This document shows positions 1 to 12,156 of a stretch of DNA of 64,000 nt, one piece after another. How positions within the stretch are numbered: position 1 is the first letter of the stretch; every line of letters starts with the position of its first letter. The translations under genes and the position numbers were made by a program. Source of the stretch: Leptodontidium sp. MPI-SDFR-AT-0119 (Eukaryota > Ascomycota > Leotiomycetes > Helotiales > Leptodontidiaceae); the NCBI GenBank assembly GCA_020726505.1, contig JAHLEZ010000019.1, forward strand, positions 372,001-436,000. The letters run 5' to 3'. Under the pieces are notes generated by a model. That model was given only the letters and a program-made list of their open reading frames with translations, made no database searches and was not told the DNA's origin.

Positions 1-1317
1 TTTCCTAGGTTCGAGCTTGCCGCTTCACCCGATGGGATTGCAGGAACCAGGTTTAGAGACACAACCTGTCTCATTGATCCATACTCTTTGCACATGGCTG
101 TGATGTTGAGTAAGGCACTACAAACGACCTGTTGAGATTCCTCGGACAATTGACTTGGATCCTCGAGTATCGCTGCGCAGATGATAGAGAGTACTGCGTA
201 GCCCTTGCGTAAAAGAAACGACCAAACAAATGGACGTAATGAAGACAGTAAAGAGTTGATCGAGCCAAGAAATAGACCCTCTGTTCTCATACAGGATTCA
301 TGTAGAGCAAGATTCGCTGCCCATCTCTTACGAATCTCGTGTAACAGGAGAAAGGAATCCAGCAACCATGTCAGATGACTTTGAAATGTCGTTGCTGCAT
401 CAAATGACATAGCGGTTTCTTCGGATGCACGCGCTAATATGCACAGAATGTGACTTGCGTGTGCTAGACCCTCAGCAGGAGTACGCATGGAATACGATGA
501 CCTGAGAAGAGTATTGCGCGAGGTTTCGGAGGACCCTGATCCATCTTTATCAGGGCGTACAAGGATCTCCACATGTTGTTTATGCGACATTATACCCGGA
601 CCCTGGATATGTCCGATCGTAGCTAAACATGGAGTGAGTAGAGCTCCGAACAGGTATCAGCTGGGGCATACTTTTAACGCATCCTTTCAAGTAGTCCAAT
701 AGAATAGACTCCCAACACCAAAAATTCGGGTACTGAGGAATGATTTGGAAAAATAGATCAAAAAGAGCTTTGATATTTTCCATCAATTTCTCGCAGCCTT
801 TACGCCCAAGAAGTACCAGCACTCGGGGAATTAGCCAGCTGCAAAGAGGTTCTGTACCCCTCCCCTCAAGAATTTGGTCAGGCGGTGGGGTGTAGGCCAA
901 AAGTTGCGGACACTCTTTGATCGTGCTCACATAGATTTCTAATGCCTCATTTCCCTGCTGGGCAAATTCCTGCACATCCATAAAAGGGTCATCGCTGGCG
1001 AGTTTCTCCAAAAGAGCACGTGTGAAAGTGTATATGAGCTTGTGCTTGCGCACCAGCTTGATATCCATGTCCTCGATGAAGGCGGGATTTTCTTGCATCA
1101 GCATTGCAAGTTCCTGCTCGTCAGCAGAGAGTTCATTTATAATTATCTGTAGCGCATCGGGAGGCTTCTCTGTCGCTGGGTTGTTCCCCTTTGTCGAGAG
1201 GTCGCTGATGAGCTGCGCTGCCATTGTTGAGGGAGGAGGAAGAGAGGTCCCCATCTCTCCGTTGGTGTGACCATTTGGTCGACGACTGGAGGCGGTATTG
1301 CGTGCTGTGGGGGCCAT
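1..1317 (-). CDS. uvsB: ATR/Mec1/UvsB-type checkpoint kinase, N-terminal part
   Basis: ATR-family kinases sense single-stranded DNA and replication stress in the nucleus and phosphorylate checkpoint targets. Only the N-terminal helical-repeat part is visible here and the gene runs off the left edge, so no kinase domain is seen. My model is exon 1 at 1317-596, a 94-bp intron at 595-502 and exon 2 from 501 to beyond base 1, which keeps one frame of about 400 residues. The support is the conserved pattern KLIYTFTRALLEKLASDDPF, then a segment on the spacing PPDQILEGRGTEPLCSWLIP, as recalled for Aspergillus UvsB. The start at 1317 (MAPTARN) resembles known fungal starts; an in-frame ATG at 1386 would add 23 residues. 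The splice acceptor is less certain than the reading frames. COX16 is divergent on the other side of a promoter of about 0.4 kb. Confidence 0.68.
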
Positions 1318-1720
1318 CATGAGAAAGTCATTGTTGATGAGTTGGAGATGTAAAGAAGACATCTCGGAGGTGGAACGCGTTGACAAAACGCGAGCGCACG
1401 TGATTTAGCGCGGCTCGGGGGCAACTTCGGCTTCAGGACTCTAACATCGAGGGAGCTCTACTTCGTAGGTCTCTGTCGACGTGAGCACTGGGTTGTCCAA
1501 TTGCCAACAGTCTAACCAATTCTTCAGGAGCATTCAGCGAGGAGGGCTCTACCGGAAATCACTGACGATTCGGTCTATATAGAAGACTGGAAATCTCTCA
1601 GCTGTTGCGCTAGCTGCACCTCCAGTTATCGAACTACGTTAATTTCAAGACCTACTTCAACATCGCACATCAAGATCCGTAACCTCAAAAGACACATCCA
1701 TTGCATACCTTCCGACCAGC
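1318..1720. promoter_or_regulatory. Divergent promoter between the ATR-type gene and cox16
   Basis: About 400 bases between two divergent starts. A TATA-like CTATATAG lies near 1574-1582, upstream of cox16, followed by a long untranslated leader. No other gene is visible. Assigning the element to cox16 is inference. Confidence 0.35.
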
Positions 1721-2166
1721 ATGGGGGTCTTCCAGAATAAGAAATTTCGTTCCACCGCGGATGCCAACACAGTAGCAGCCCGTTACAGATCTGGCCTTGC
1801 ACGACATCCTTTCCTCCTCTTCGGCCTCCCCTTCATTGCAACGATGGTCGCAGGCTCCTTCTTCCTGACTCCTGCCACGGCCATTCGATACGAGAAACAT
1901 GACCGCAGAGTCAGGAGACTGAGTAAGGAGGAAGAATTGGGCATTGGAAAGGGAGGGCGGAAAGTTGATATGAAAGAGGAATATTATGTGAGTTTTCACG
2001 ATGGGGTGGGAGAATGACTACGGGACATGCGATTCGCAGCGGTGAGAATGGTTTTAAATTGGGAAAGTACTGATATATTTTGCAGAGATTGGCAGCGAAG
2101 GACTTGGATGACTGGGAGCAGAAACGTGTGAAGAGACTGCCGGGAGAACACGATGGGAAGCTATAA
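1721..2166 (+). CDS. cox16: Cytochrome c oxidase assembly protein COX16
   Basis: COX16 is a small mitochondrial inner-membrane protein needed for cytochrome c oxidase assembly, acting with copper delivery to and maturation of Cox2. The model is join(1721..1987, 2086..2166), 115 residues, the usual size for the fungal family. The intron has donor GTGAGT, branch-like ACTGATA and acceptor TTGCAG. One membrane segment lies at about residues 29-49, in HPFLLFGLPFIATMVAGSFF, after a basic N-terminus; the family signature TPATAIRYEKHDR follows. After the splice the conserved tail continues as RLAAKDLDDWEQKRVKRLPG. Without the intron the tail is lost, so the splice is well supported. Confidence 0.93.
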
Positions 2167-2658
2167 TGGCACTGAGAGGAACAAGGGCGAGCGCAAAACA
2201 TGCTGAAGGCGACATCTACGGCTTCAATCGAGTGTATTCCACATCAGAGTAGACACAAGAGGAATCGAGGTCAACAAGAAGCGATTTGGCAGTGTCAAGA
2301 TGGCCGAATATCGACTGCGGATGTCGACGTTCTGGTGGTCTCTGAAAGAATATCAGAGGGAAGAAAATGGCTGGACACTAAACTCCCGCGTCTATACTCC
2401 ACTCAATGGGTTGGTTGGGATATCTGAAGATATCTCCTATTCTATCGCGTTGAAATACGTGGTCAATCACGACTCAATTCAGCTACGCCAACGCAGGTCC
2501 TACATCAATTTATTACCACATCTACTTCATGCTTTGTGTATTGCTCTTCATCATATCCATTTCTTTCGTCTTCCTTCGGACTCCCCGGAGTTCAATACCC
2601 CTGACTCAATTGTTCCCACTGCTAGCCATACCAGTTTAGTGGTCCGCTATCATCAAGC
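2167..2658. other. Convergent intergenic region
   Basis: Space between the 3' ends of cox16 and the dihydroxyacetone kinase gene. Open frames here are short, lack family features and partly lie antisense to the kinase gene. I see no gene, repeat or RNA. Confidence 0.5.
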
Positions 2659-4754
2659 TCACGCCTTCCCACCCTCCAACAACCCCTTCACAATCTCCAT
2701 CAAAGCCCAAGCTCCAGGATCCGGAACCTTCTCTTTCTCCTCAACCCCACCAACATAACTCGCCCTCCCAAACCCCGCCTTCAACTCCCTCGTTCCCTCC
2801 GCCGCACCCTCCGCCTTCTCCACAGCAACTCCCAAATCCCTTGACGTATCCAATGTCTCCGTAAAAGGCAGCAAGACATCCATCACCGTACGATCGCCAA
2901 CTCGGGCACCGGTATGCTGTTTCAAGCTCTCTACTGCTTCCGACAGAGCAGGCGCAAAACCATCTATCAGCCTACCATCTGGAGTAGCTTTCGACTTTTG
3001 GGCTCGAAGTGAAGTGGAGAATGCTGCGAGGAGAATCCCGAATATCGCTCCTAGCGTACCGCCCATATCATCCACGGCGTTGGTGATGGCGTGAAGAAGT
3101 GTTTGTACGGATCCCGATTTTGCGGTTCCACTGTCGAGGATTTTGAGGATCGCTAAGTGTGACTGTCAGTGTCGGCTTCTTCTAGGGGATCTGAAGAGGG
3201 TGTACCCTTGCAGACGTCTCGTACGGCTTCACCGCAATCGCCGTCACCCATAATCATGTCCCATTTCGTCAGGTTGGGCTCTGCATCTATAGCGCGCTTA
3301 CACGCTATACGGATGGCTGACTCCAGAATTTTGGGATCGACTGCAAAGGCATTAGCACGATGTCTTCCTCATACAAGCAGTTTTGGTAGCTACGAACCTT
3401 TGATATCTTCATCAGGTGACACTGGAGTTTGTTTCTCAATATCCACTTCAGGGCTGTTTCTCTTTGCCGACTGTGTCGAAGTGTTGGCCAGTACGTTGGG
3501 CCAAGCAGGCGCTTTCGTCTCAGCACCAAGCAAGTCCATCAACTCGTCTACAGACGTTTTGCTCTCTTTCGCTGCAATAGTGAGATTGCACAGTGTGACA
3601 GAAAACCCAGGCCCGTTCAGAGAAGTCTCAAATGGACCTGTGTAGATCTTCGTGGGCTGGATGTCCCAGTTTTTCTCTGTTGTTACAGTGATTCAGTACC
3701 GCTTCCTTTAGCGAGATATCAAAGGGGCTACATACCTAATTGAGACAGGACCTCTTCAGTCAGAGCACCTAGTTCAAGATTGGACAAGCCACCGTAATTG
3801 TTAATTAAGAGAACGTTGTCATCACCCTTGTTGAACTTTACAAATGCCCTGTCTGTGTCGTTTTGATCACATATCAAGTTCAGCAGTCTAGAGATCAAGC
3901 CCTCAACTGAGGGAATCGGCGATACTTTCTCCACGGCCTTCTCAATATCAGTACATGAGGAACTACGGCAGAGATGAAAGTCACTTACAGGCTCATTATG
4001 GATTCCAGCACCAACCACGCAAACGTCCTCACCAATATCATCATGGTTTTGCCTCCCTGGGACATGGCAGTGATCCAACGCCGACCCGATAGAAACAAGC
4101 TGTTCATTGACAGCTTTCCCGATTTCAACAAGTCTCTCAAAAGAGTATTCCTTTGCAGCCGCAGCACCCAAAATCTTCATCGCTATGAAAGAATTAGCCA
4201 CTTACTCAAACCCTCATCTCTCACATCATTTCAATTCTCAAGTCTCAAGTAAAAAATGACTCACTAATAACATTCCCCGCCAACCCCCTTCGTCCAACCT
4301 TTTCACTCTTACTCCTCCCAATACTAACATCATCCGTCGCAGGCAACACAACACACTTCCCCCTCTCAACCCAACCCCTCTCCATCGCCTTCTCAGCCGC
4401 AAGACCGAAATGCAATTTATCACCCGTATAATTCGTGATCAGCAGAATACACCCTTTGTCACTAGGACAAGCCGCTATAGCAGCTAAGACCTGCTTCATG
4501 CTCGGACTAGCAAAGATGTCGCCGCATGCTACGGCTGTGAGAAGTCCGTCGCCAACGTAGCCAGACCAGGCGGGTTCGTGGCCACTTCCGCCTCCTGAGA
4601 TGAGCGTTACGTGGGAACGAGAGGCTGTGGAGTTTAGGACTACGCGGTAGGATGGGAGGAGGGTGAGGGAGGGGTTGGCGCGAGTGAGAGAGGTTAGGAA
4701 GCGTGGGACGAGAGTGTTGACTGCTGTTTCGGGAAAGTAGTGTTTGGATGACAT
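2659..4754 (-). CDS. dak1: Dihydroxyacetone (glycerone) kinase
   Basis: Phosphorylates dihydroxyacetone with ATP to dihydroxyacetone phosphate (EC 2.7.1.29), used in glycerol and methanol-type metabolism and for detoxifying dihydroxyacetone in the cytosol. The model has six exons, complement(join(2659..3152, 3206..3340, 3398..3676, 3736..3940, 3989..4182, 4265..4754)), 598 residues, normal for single-chain fungal DAK. The N-terminal DhaK domain (to about residue 340) carries LISGGGSGHEPAWSGYVGDG and ALDHCHVPG. The C-terminal DhaL domain carries the metal/ATP loop MGDGDCGE and DDMGGTLGAIFG. The 48-bp intron at 3941-3988 is in frame and has no stop, so retention would insert 16 residues after IHNEP. 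All other introns are needed to keep the frame. Confidence 0.93.
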
Positions 4755-5909
4755 GTTGTATGTGATGGTGCCGTAGATTTTAAATCCGAGTATCTTGGTA
4801 TCCCAAAGTGATTTCCAATGAGAACAAATTTCACGAACTCCAGACTCAAGATTCGTGTCGACCGAGAAGCTACGGTAGAATCTCTCGAGGTACTTATATT
4901 GGTGATTGAGTAAGTGGTACTTCTGAATGAGAATGAGCTGAGGTTGAAGGAAAACTTCTTTTTGAAATAGAGTTTCTTTATTTCATTAGGAGACTTCAAG
5001 AGCGAAGTCCATATCAAGGAGATCAACTACTACTAGGCCGGATAATGTCGATCGATGTGGGGGAATACAAATATCAATTTACCCCTCAACCCCCGCATTT
5101 CCCTCCGGATCGCCGTTTGAGGGATACCGGGGCCTATCACGTGTCACGACATAGTAAGCACTTTTCTATTTCTGAGATGGTCTTTAATAGCATTCTTTTT
5201 TAAACTTATTGAGAGGCATATCTGTGTTTTAAAGATCATAGCTATACGTAGACAATTTCATAATTTTTTGCTGTTCAGGCTCCAAGGGTGAAAATTTTAG
5301 TGAGTGGTTGGTTTAATACCACAAGTTCATCATGGTCTTCTGAATCATGGATATTTCAGCTGGCAAACAGCAGATTATGGAAGAAGGATTTGGGGATTAT
5401 TTTAATGGCGCTGGAGATCATTGTTCTGCAAAATGAAGTTTTCAGAATGTCAAGGCCTGCCTCATAAATTCCAATCCTTCCCAAATTGGACCTACATTGC
5501 ACAAGCGTTTCACAGTGACGCTTTCTAACCGCGCGCTATTTTCAAAGTGCTCTAGTCAGTAGTATCATCATTAATTTTCATGTTTTACTTTTGGGTAGTG
5601 CTTCATAGGAAATAGGTAACGGCGGCTACTCCAAGCTCCCGCCTTTGAACCATTCTAGCATGTCACTTAGGTTAAAATCCCCAATACGGCCCCGGAAGAT
5701 TTTACTCCACACTGCGTCACTCATCCTAGCACCAAGATGTGACGAGCGAAAAAATAATTAGTTTGGTTAACCGACTCTAAGTTTTTAATGTTCTTAATCC
5801 CCAGCTTCTAAATAAATACCTAGGAATATTTGCGACACTTCATATCCTTAAAACCACACTCTCACATTTTCTTACTCCAAGAACACAGATCAGTCTGACC
5901 AACGTCACA
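4755..5909. other. Intergenic, divergent promoter region
   Basis: About 1.15 kb between dak1 and the purine-gene copy. It is moderately AT-rich and contains a CACGTG E-box near 5138. No coding frame with family features is seen. The stretch at 5840-5909, just before the start at 5910, is a normal fungal pyrimidine-rich leader. Confidence 0.5.
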
Positions 5910-7429
5910 ATGACTCAAAAACTACTCAAAGTCCTCCTCATAGGCCGCGGTGCAAGGGAGCATGCACTCGCCATCAAAATCGCCCAATCCAACCTCGTCC
6001 AAAGTATATTCGTGATTCCAGGAAACGGAGGAACCCAAAAGTCCTTACGAAAAACTCGCAATATTAGTGGGATCGACGGGAACTATTTCCCAAAGCTTCT
6101 ACAGCTGGCCAAAGATCTGAAAATAGACCTGGTCGTTCCGGGTCCTGATGCGCCGATTGTGAATGACATCGAGGATTTTTTCCAAGAGGGTGTCCCCTAC
6201 GCTCCTTGTACAAGTTAAATAACGGTATTGATTTTACTACTGTTGGATTGTTGGATGTAGCTGGTATAAAATGTTTTGCGCCTTCCAGAGAAGCGGCGCA
6301 AATTGAGGGCTCCAAAGCCTTCTCAAAGGATTTCATGGCACGTCATAAAATCCCAACAGCAGCCTACGCCAACTTCACAGATATTCTCAAGGCCAAGTTG
6401 TATATCGAAGATTGCCTGGAAGAAGATCCATCGTACAGAATGGTGATCAAAGCGTCGGGTCTCGCGGCAGGGAAAGGTGTCGTCTTCCCAGAAACGATAG
6501 ACGAAGCATTCCAAGCTCTGGAAGATACGATGCCAGGCGACAAATTTGGTGGCGCAGGTGATGAGGTTGTGGTTGAAGAGTTCCTCGAGGGTGAAGAGTT
6601 GAGCATCCATACTTTTTCTGATGGAGTGACATTCAAGTCTTTGCCCGCTGCTCAGGATCACAAGCGAGTGTTTGACGGCGATGAGGGGCCGAATACTGGT
6701 GGCATGGGGTGTTATGCTCCTGTGAAAGCTGCAACCCCGTCTGTCATGGTAGAATCGAACGCCTGGTCACTAAGCCTACCATTGATGGTTTGAGGGAAGA
6801 GAGTAAGTATTTCTTCCCACTCTCTCATTGCTCCACTTTCTCCTCGACTGCCCGCTTACGAATCATCAGACACCCCTTTCGTAGGTATGCTCTTCACGGG
6901 GATTATGCTCACGAAATCGGATCCCAAATGCCTTGAATACAACGCTCGATTTGGCGATCCTGAAGCTCAAGCATTGCTCCCACTTCTAAGATCCGACTTG
7001 GTCGAAATAATGTGCGCTTGCATAGACGGTAATCTACACAACATAAACTTGATCATGTCGAAAAGATTCTGCGCAACGGTAATTTTGGCATCTCGGGGCT
7101 ATCCAGGACCCTATAGAAAAGGTTACAGCATCGCTTTCAAACATCCCTGCTTCTGGAACTCAGTGTGCCCAAATACTGAAGAGTTTTTAGAGGAAGGTTT
7201 AGTAAAAACTTATGTTGCGTTTCTCCATGCAGGAACGAAGTTAGACCCCACCGGTGTGCTGTTAACCAAAGGAGGCAGAGTGGTGGCCGTGACAACAAAG
7301 ATGGATACACTTGAAGAAGCTGTGAAAACAGCATATATTGGTGTGAAAACGGTGTCGTTTGAGGGGAAGCATTTCAGAAAGGATATTGCTTATCGGTCGC
7401 TGCCTGCTGCTGCTGGTGAAGAGGAATAA
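5910..7429 (+). pseudogene. Glycinamide ribonucleotide synthetase (GARS)-only copy, frameshifted
   Basis: GARS joins phosphoribosylamine and glycine in purine synthesis (EC 6.3.4.13). In fungi it is normally the first half of the bifunctional ADE5,7 protein with AIR synthetase. Here exons 5910-6189, 6261-6802 and 6870-7429 cover a whole GARS domain of about 460 codons, and the frame then stops at TAA 7427-7429 with no AIR synthetase part in the following 1.2 kb. Motifs seen are an N-terminal GRGAREHAL (family usually GNGGREHAL), KASGLAAGKGVVFPE, GPNTGGMGCYAP and EYNARFGDPEAQALLPLL. Between about 6748 and 6755 the frame slips by one base: before it the conserved chain reads to TPSVM, after it IERLVTKPTIDG in another frame. 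No intron can explain this. The copy is either a decaying paralogue or carries an assembly error. Confidence 0.75.
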
Positions 7430-8657
7430 GCAATCAAGTAAACTTGCTTTGAGAGTAAACCATTTTTTACAAAAATTCACACATTTCCTTTGTTGACTTG
7501 GAGAGACCCAGTGAATCCAGATGCATCTTGGCTCCGCGTCTACGCCCCACTCCATACATTCGATCCTTTGTCTGACTTTCTGCTTCCTGCACGATCGAAT
7601 AACCCAAACGGCATATGAATAAGCTGGGAGGTTTCTGTGGGATCTCAACACCTTGTTCTCAAGAAACATCCAGGGAAATTGCCATCCCAGTCTTAAAAAG
7701 TAACTGCTTACTAGTAGTAACCACTCGCTTAATTGGCTGGTCTTTGGATGGAAATTTCTTTTCACCATTGGCCGAACATTGGACAGTCATTGGCTGCTTC
7801 AAATCCTCCTGGTTATATTCCATGGTCCAATGCTATTCAGTGTCTTACTATGCACACTTTATTCTGGATTTTCCGCTTTGGGAGGGGCACCCTGTGTGAT
7901 TAAATCATGCCAATGTCTAGACCCCGCAAAATGAATTCTGCTGACCGGAAGCCATACTGACCACCAGAGCATTGTTTCTTTCTTCAAATCAGCTCAATCG
8001 TTTCGAAATGTAGGATTTTTTCTTCTTTTTTGCTTGGCGCCTTTAAAGCATCATAATCAAATAATACCATTTTCCTATTGCTGTTAATACACCTATCCGC
8101 CTAGTCTCATGTCTCCAACCCTATTTACTAGTGCTAGAATTCCATACCGAGTGGATAGGGCGTTGCTAGATTTAATCGTAATTCAAATATTAATTTAATA
8201 ACATTTACGTTAACAGGACTGGAAAGATGAATGGAGAGTACATTTCCTGGTTGTCTTGTGTTCTTCATAAGGTACTAGTCTTGCCAGCTCGCTTATGTAA
8301 ACGCTGTGTTGGCAGCACCCTCCCCTGCGTTTGTTGGTGCTTTGGAAGATGTTAGTTTTCTATTCTGGGCTCCAGCATCTTCTCTCCATGTGGATATCTA
8401 CTACCTAAGTTAGTGTGGATACACTCTAAATCTGCCATCCTCGATTGTTGATCGTTACTTGCAACTCATCCACGAGTGCATTTCAACTTGGGACTGTCAC
8501 GAAGAGTCACGTCAAAGATCTTTGGAGGTATCGAACCTTCAAATATGTACGTTGAGGTGGCAGAGCCCCATACATAATCAACGAGCACATCGAGATACAA
8601 TTCAGTCGTGAATCATCCCGGTCACTCTTTAGGCACACAACACTAACGAGCGTAAAC
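7430..8657. other. Intergenic, no gene seen
   Basis: 1.2 kb between two pseudogenes. Small open frames on both strands (for example 7615-7899) show no motif, no plausible splice partners and biased residue content. No AIR synthetase fragment is found after the GARS copy. Confidence 0.5.
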
Positions 8658-9383
8658 ATGGGGACGCTTGAGTCTGTCATCGAGGACCACGACATTGAAC
8701 TTATGAAGAAAATAATGCGCTCCACCCCCCTTCCTTCGCAACGGGAGCTTGATACCGCCCTGGCACTGGCCGTTGATCCAGAGCCTGGCCTCCCTGAGAC
8801 AATAGTACCCTTGTTTCAGGGATGCGCTCGCATTACCAAGAGTGTCTTCGAGGATGCTGCATCAATGCTTAACTATGGATGGGACATCAACTCGGTCGAG
8901 TTTAGACAAACAGGATTGAGTTTAAGTCGCAGAGTACTAAACGACTATATCGTAGCTTAATTATATATAGGCTTGCGGTTGGTGGCGAGGCTCATGCCAA
9001 ATGGGTCTTGGACCATGGTGCCGATCCGAATGTAATAGGAAAACAAGCTTCTCCGCTAGCTACCGCTGCCCTTGAACCTTTGTCTAGAGTCCTCGATATT
9101 CTCATCTCTCACGGTGCCGATCTTGACCCGTACACCCTTTTTCAAGGCTATGATCCCACGTGGTAGAGGTCGAATTCCTGTCATGAAGTATCTTATTGAC
9201 CATGGCATTGACATCAACGCGGTGAGGCCTAAATATGGAGCACCTTTGCATTACGCTGTCACTCTGGGCATGATGACAAAAGAAAGGTTGGAGTTACTCC
9301 TACAACGAGGCACGGATCGGACAGTCAAGAACACGTATGGCCTAACTCCTGCAGATTTGGCCCAAAAGAAGGGGTATGTGTAA
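8658..9383 (+). pseudogene. Ankyrin-repeat protein, frame-broken
   Basis: Ankyrin repeats bind other proteins; the role of this one is unknown. The first frame (8658 to about 8933) starts MGTLESVIEDHDIELMKKIM and ends in a repeat-like WDINSVEF. After a possible short intron ending at 8970 a second frame reads KWVLDHGADPNVIG and DILISHGADLDP. From about 9130 the conserved chain continues one frame over as YLIDHGIDINAV, APLHYAVTLGMM and YGLTPADLAQKKGYV, ending at 9383. The break near 9128-9140 has no splice sites, and the first junction also does not keep phase cleanly. I count at least four ankyrin units (HGAD or HGID signatures). It looks like a recently decayed small ankyrin gene. Confidence 0.6.
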
Positions 9384-9544
9384 GTTTCTGAGATTATTTT
9401 GGGTGATGTTCAGTCGGGAAGATGGATGACTTTTCCCGGCCATCAAGATATCTTCAAATACTAAAGGTCCCACCCTTGAATCTACTTGTTAAAAGCAACA
9501 GTTTTCGGGTTTACCACTGACTTCAATGAGGCCTTTCGTGCTTG

Positions 9545-12005
9545 TTAGACGATCACAAGCTCCACCTTTCTCAACCTGTCATCTGGAACAGATGCCCACA
9601 TAAAACACCATCCAATCCTCCTGTAGACTTTCTGCGCAGGGTCAACCGTGACCAAGATCAATCCAGCGTGAAATAACTGTGCAGTAGGGTTTTGAAACCC
9701 AGTAGCAACTAGTGGCATACATAGAAATTCAGTTCCTAGAGGTGGGCTCTCCGCCGAAGTATCAAAAATGATCTCGAAGTGATTTGTCAATATCTTAGGA
9801 GACCACCCACCACATTGTAAGCTCCCACCAATCGCAACGGCAGATTTGATGCCACTCAACTCGTCCCACTTGAGTTCCATATCCAAGCCCAGGAACTTTT
9901 TAGGTTGTGGGGGAGGTGGGGGTTTTAAAGATGCCTCGACCGCCCAGAAGATACCGTCCTCGAAGTGTTTATAAAGCTTGACTCGACAGATGTTCCCCGA
10001 TATATGTAATTCTTTGACAGAGATGCTTAGTCGATCTAAACTTTTCGATGCAGTCTTCTTCCAATCTACCCCGGCGATGTTAACAACATGCTCAGTTCTT
10101 TGATACATGCTCACGACCTGGCCACTGATTGATGCCCATGACCAAGATGGAGCAATCGAGAGTTGTTTCGAATCTTGATTCCACTGTCGATACCAAGCCA
10201 TGCCACCGATCATGTCAGATTTCCAGATCCCAGCACTTTGGATGTAAATAGAACTTGTTGAATCGGAGAATTCGTTTGCAATTCCTTCTACAGCGAGAAG
10301 TCGATCATTGGGCTGGGTCAGATTCTTTTGCGTGAACTCGTAGATAAGGTTATGCCACGGCCGTGCTTCAACTTTCCGCCTCTTCTTACCCCTAAATGTG
10401 GCAGATAAAAATGTCAACTTGTCCGTGGCCACTGTCCCAGTGGATTTGAACCTGTACCTATGAAGATCGAGGAGTTAGCATTTACTCGTTGAAACTTGTC
10501 TCGGGATAAATTTCGGGAATTCAAGACTGCCGGGACACTCAAAAAGTTGGAAATGGCTACTGCCCGAAAAACGTACTCTTGAGCGTCAGCCCGCCAGCTC
10601 TTAACAAGTTCGTTAAATCCTGGTTTTGACGGTCTCGCTGATTCGGGGCTCGTTGGTTCATAGCTTGACTTATATTTCCAATTTGTACTGACGTTCTCTT
10701 TGAATTCAGAGGATGACTTCTCAGCACATTGCCAGAATATTCCTTCTTCGGTGAAGAATATTGTTCGTGCTGCAAGTATTCTCTCTTGCATTACCCATCC
10801 TCGTGTACTTAGCGTCGAAAGTTCTACACTGCTGTACCCTATTGACATGGTTAGCTAGGGGTCCGACGAGTTCCCGAAAGTTTGATTAGTTGATACGAGA
10901 GTGAATAACATGAAGGAAGTAACCCCTAACCACCACTTACAATGATCTAAATTGGGGTGCAAAATCAGCCCTCGGTCGGACCTTCCCCCCTCGGTAAGCA
11001 AAATTCTGCTGACTGGAATCTGGGCAGCCTCACGGACCGCAAATAAACCACTGTTGCAATAGTTGCCAATAACAGCAGCCAATGTACACAGAGATTTTCG
11101 GTAAATCTGACCCATGACCGCTGATTCTCTCGCCCAATCCTCTTTGTCCTCTTGAATCTAGTCTAAATTAGATAGTAGTGCTTTATATGTGCTACACCAC
11201 TCACAATACATAATGCATCTACCCAAAGATACCGAATTCCCAAATTTCATGTAACTTTGATGGCGTCTTGTACGGTTTTGGGCAAGCTCTCAAAGCTTAT
11301 CTTGACTCGCCTTTCCTCGATGTTCTCTTTTGTCGTTGTAGCATTCAGACCTGGTGGGCCCCAACAGTAACTCAGGGTTGCAAAGTGATTTTGGCGCGTC
11401 CTTTGCTTTGGGATCTCAAGCTCTGACAATATCAGATGAATGTCGTTTCCATTCGTATCGACAGCCAGATCCAATAAGCAAGAGGGTCGAAACTGCCCAG
11501 TACCCTTCGAGCAACTCGAATGATCGGAGATACAGCTATCAATCCAACTTTTCATCTTGTTCAAAGGGTCGCCTCTTGGCTCATCCTGGTACGCGTTTTG
11601 AACATCACATTCTTGTATGTTCGCCACCGGTTTGTCGTAGCGCAATGATCGCTTGCGCCCTGCTTCAATGACGAGATTTGCATAAACTTCACGAGAAAAT
11701 AACGACGCGGCCCAGGAGACCTCAGCTATTATGACCTCATCAATCGGTATGGATGCAGGGCTATGCCATTGGTAGGTTCCATCCTTCTCCTTGATATAGA
11801 GGAGTTCTCTACGCAGAAATTGGCAGAGAGGGCAGGAAGAGCACTTCGACAACTCTTAGTAGCTGTCATGCAACCTGAAATAGTTCACTGGTTCCGGTCC
11901 TTCATTTGGCTTTTTGGGTTCAAACATTCGCGTTCTGACTTTGTGACAAGGACCACATAGTTTCGAGGACAAGTCTTCTAGCGGAATTCTACTTCCTTGA
12001 GCCAT
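9545..12005 (-). pseudogene. HET-domain (heterokaryon incompatibility) gene with two in-frame stops
   Basis: HET-domain proteins trigger cell death after fusion of unlike fungal strains. The reading frame starts at the ATG at 12005 and contains CGPCHKVRTRMFEPKKP, CSSCPLCQFLRRELL, the HET core FATLSYCWG, then IRYLWVDALCI, EDWARESAVMGQIYRKS, STRGWVMQERILAARTIFF and a C-terminal tail with PSWSWAS. Likely exons are 12005-11205, 11157-10941, 10838 to about 10496, and about 10457-9545; the last junction is uncertain. TAA at 11858-11856 interrupts between the second and third motifs. TGA at 11249-11247 replaces the arginine expected in IKVT(R)NLGIRYLW. Both fit single C-to-T changes (CAA and CGA). 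No alternative splice removes the TGA without losing the HET core. Confidence 0.72.
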
Positions 12006-12156
12006 CCTTGACAGTCTATTGCAGATTAGTTAGTCGATCGCCGAAGGTCGTTGAGTTAGGCATCATTCATGTTTTGACGATGATGCTGCTGATGTGGGAG
12101 AGTTGTCGTCGACAAGAGGGATTTGTTAGCTGACATAAGCTTCTCAAGATTCATTA

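Noticed and set aside
5910..7429. Complete bifunctional ADE5,7 gene
   Set aside because: No AIR synthetase sequence follows the GARS stop on either strand.
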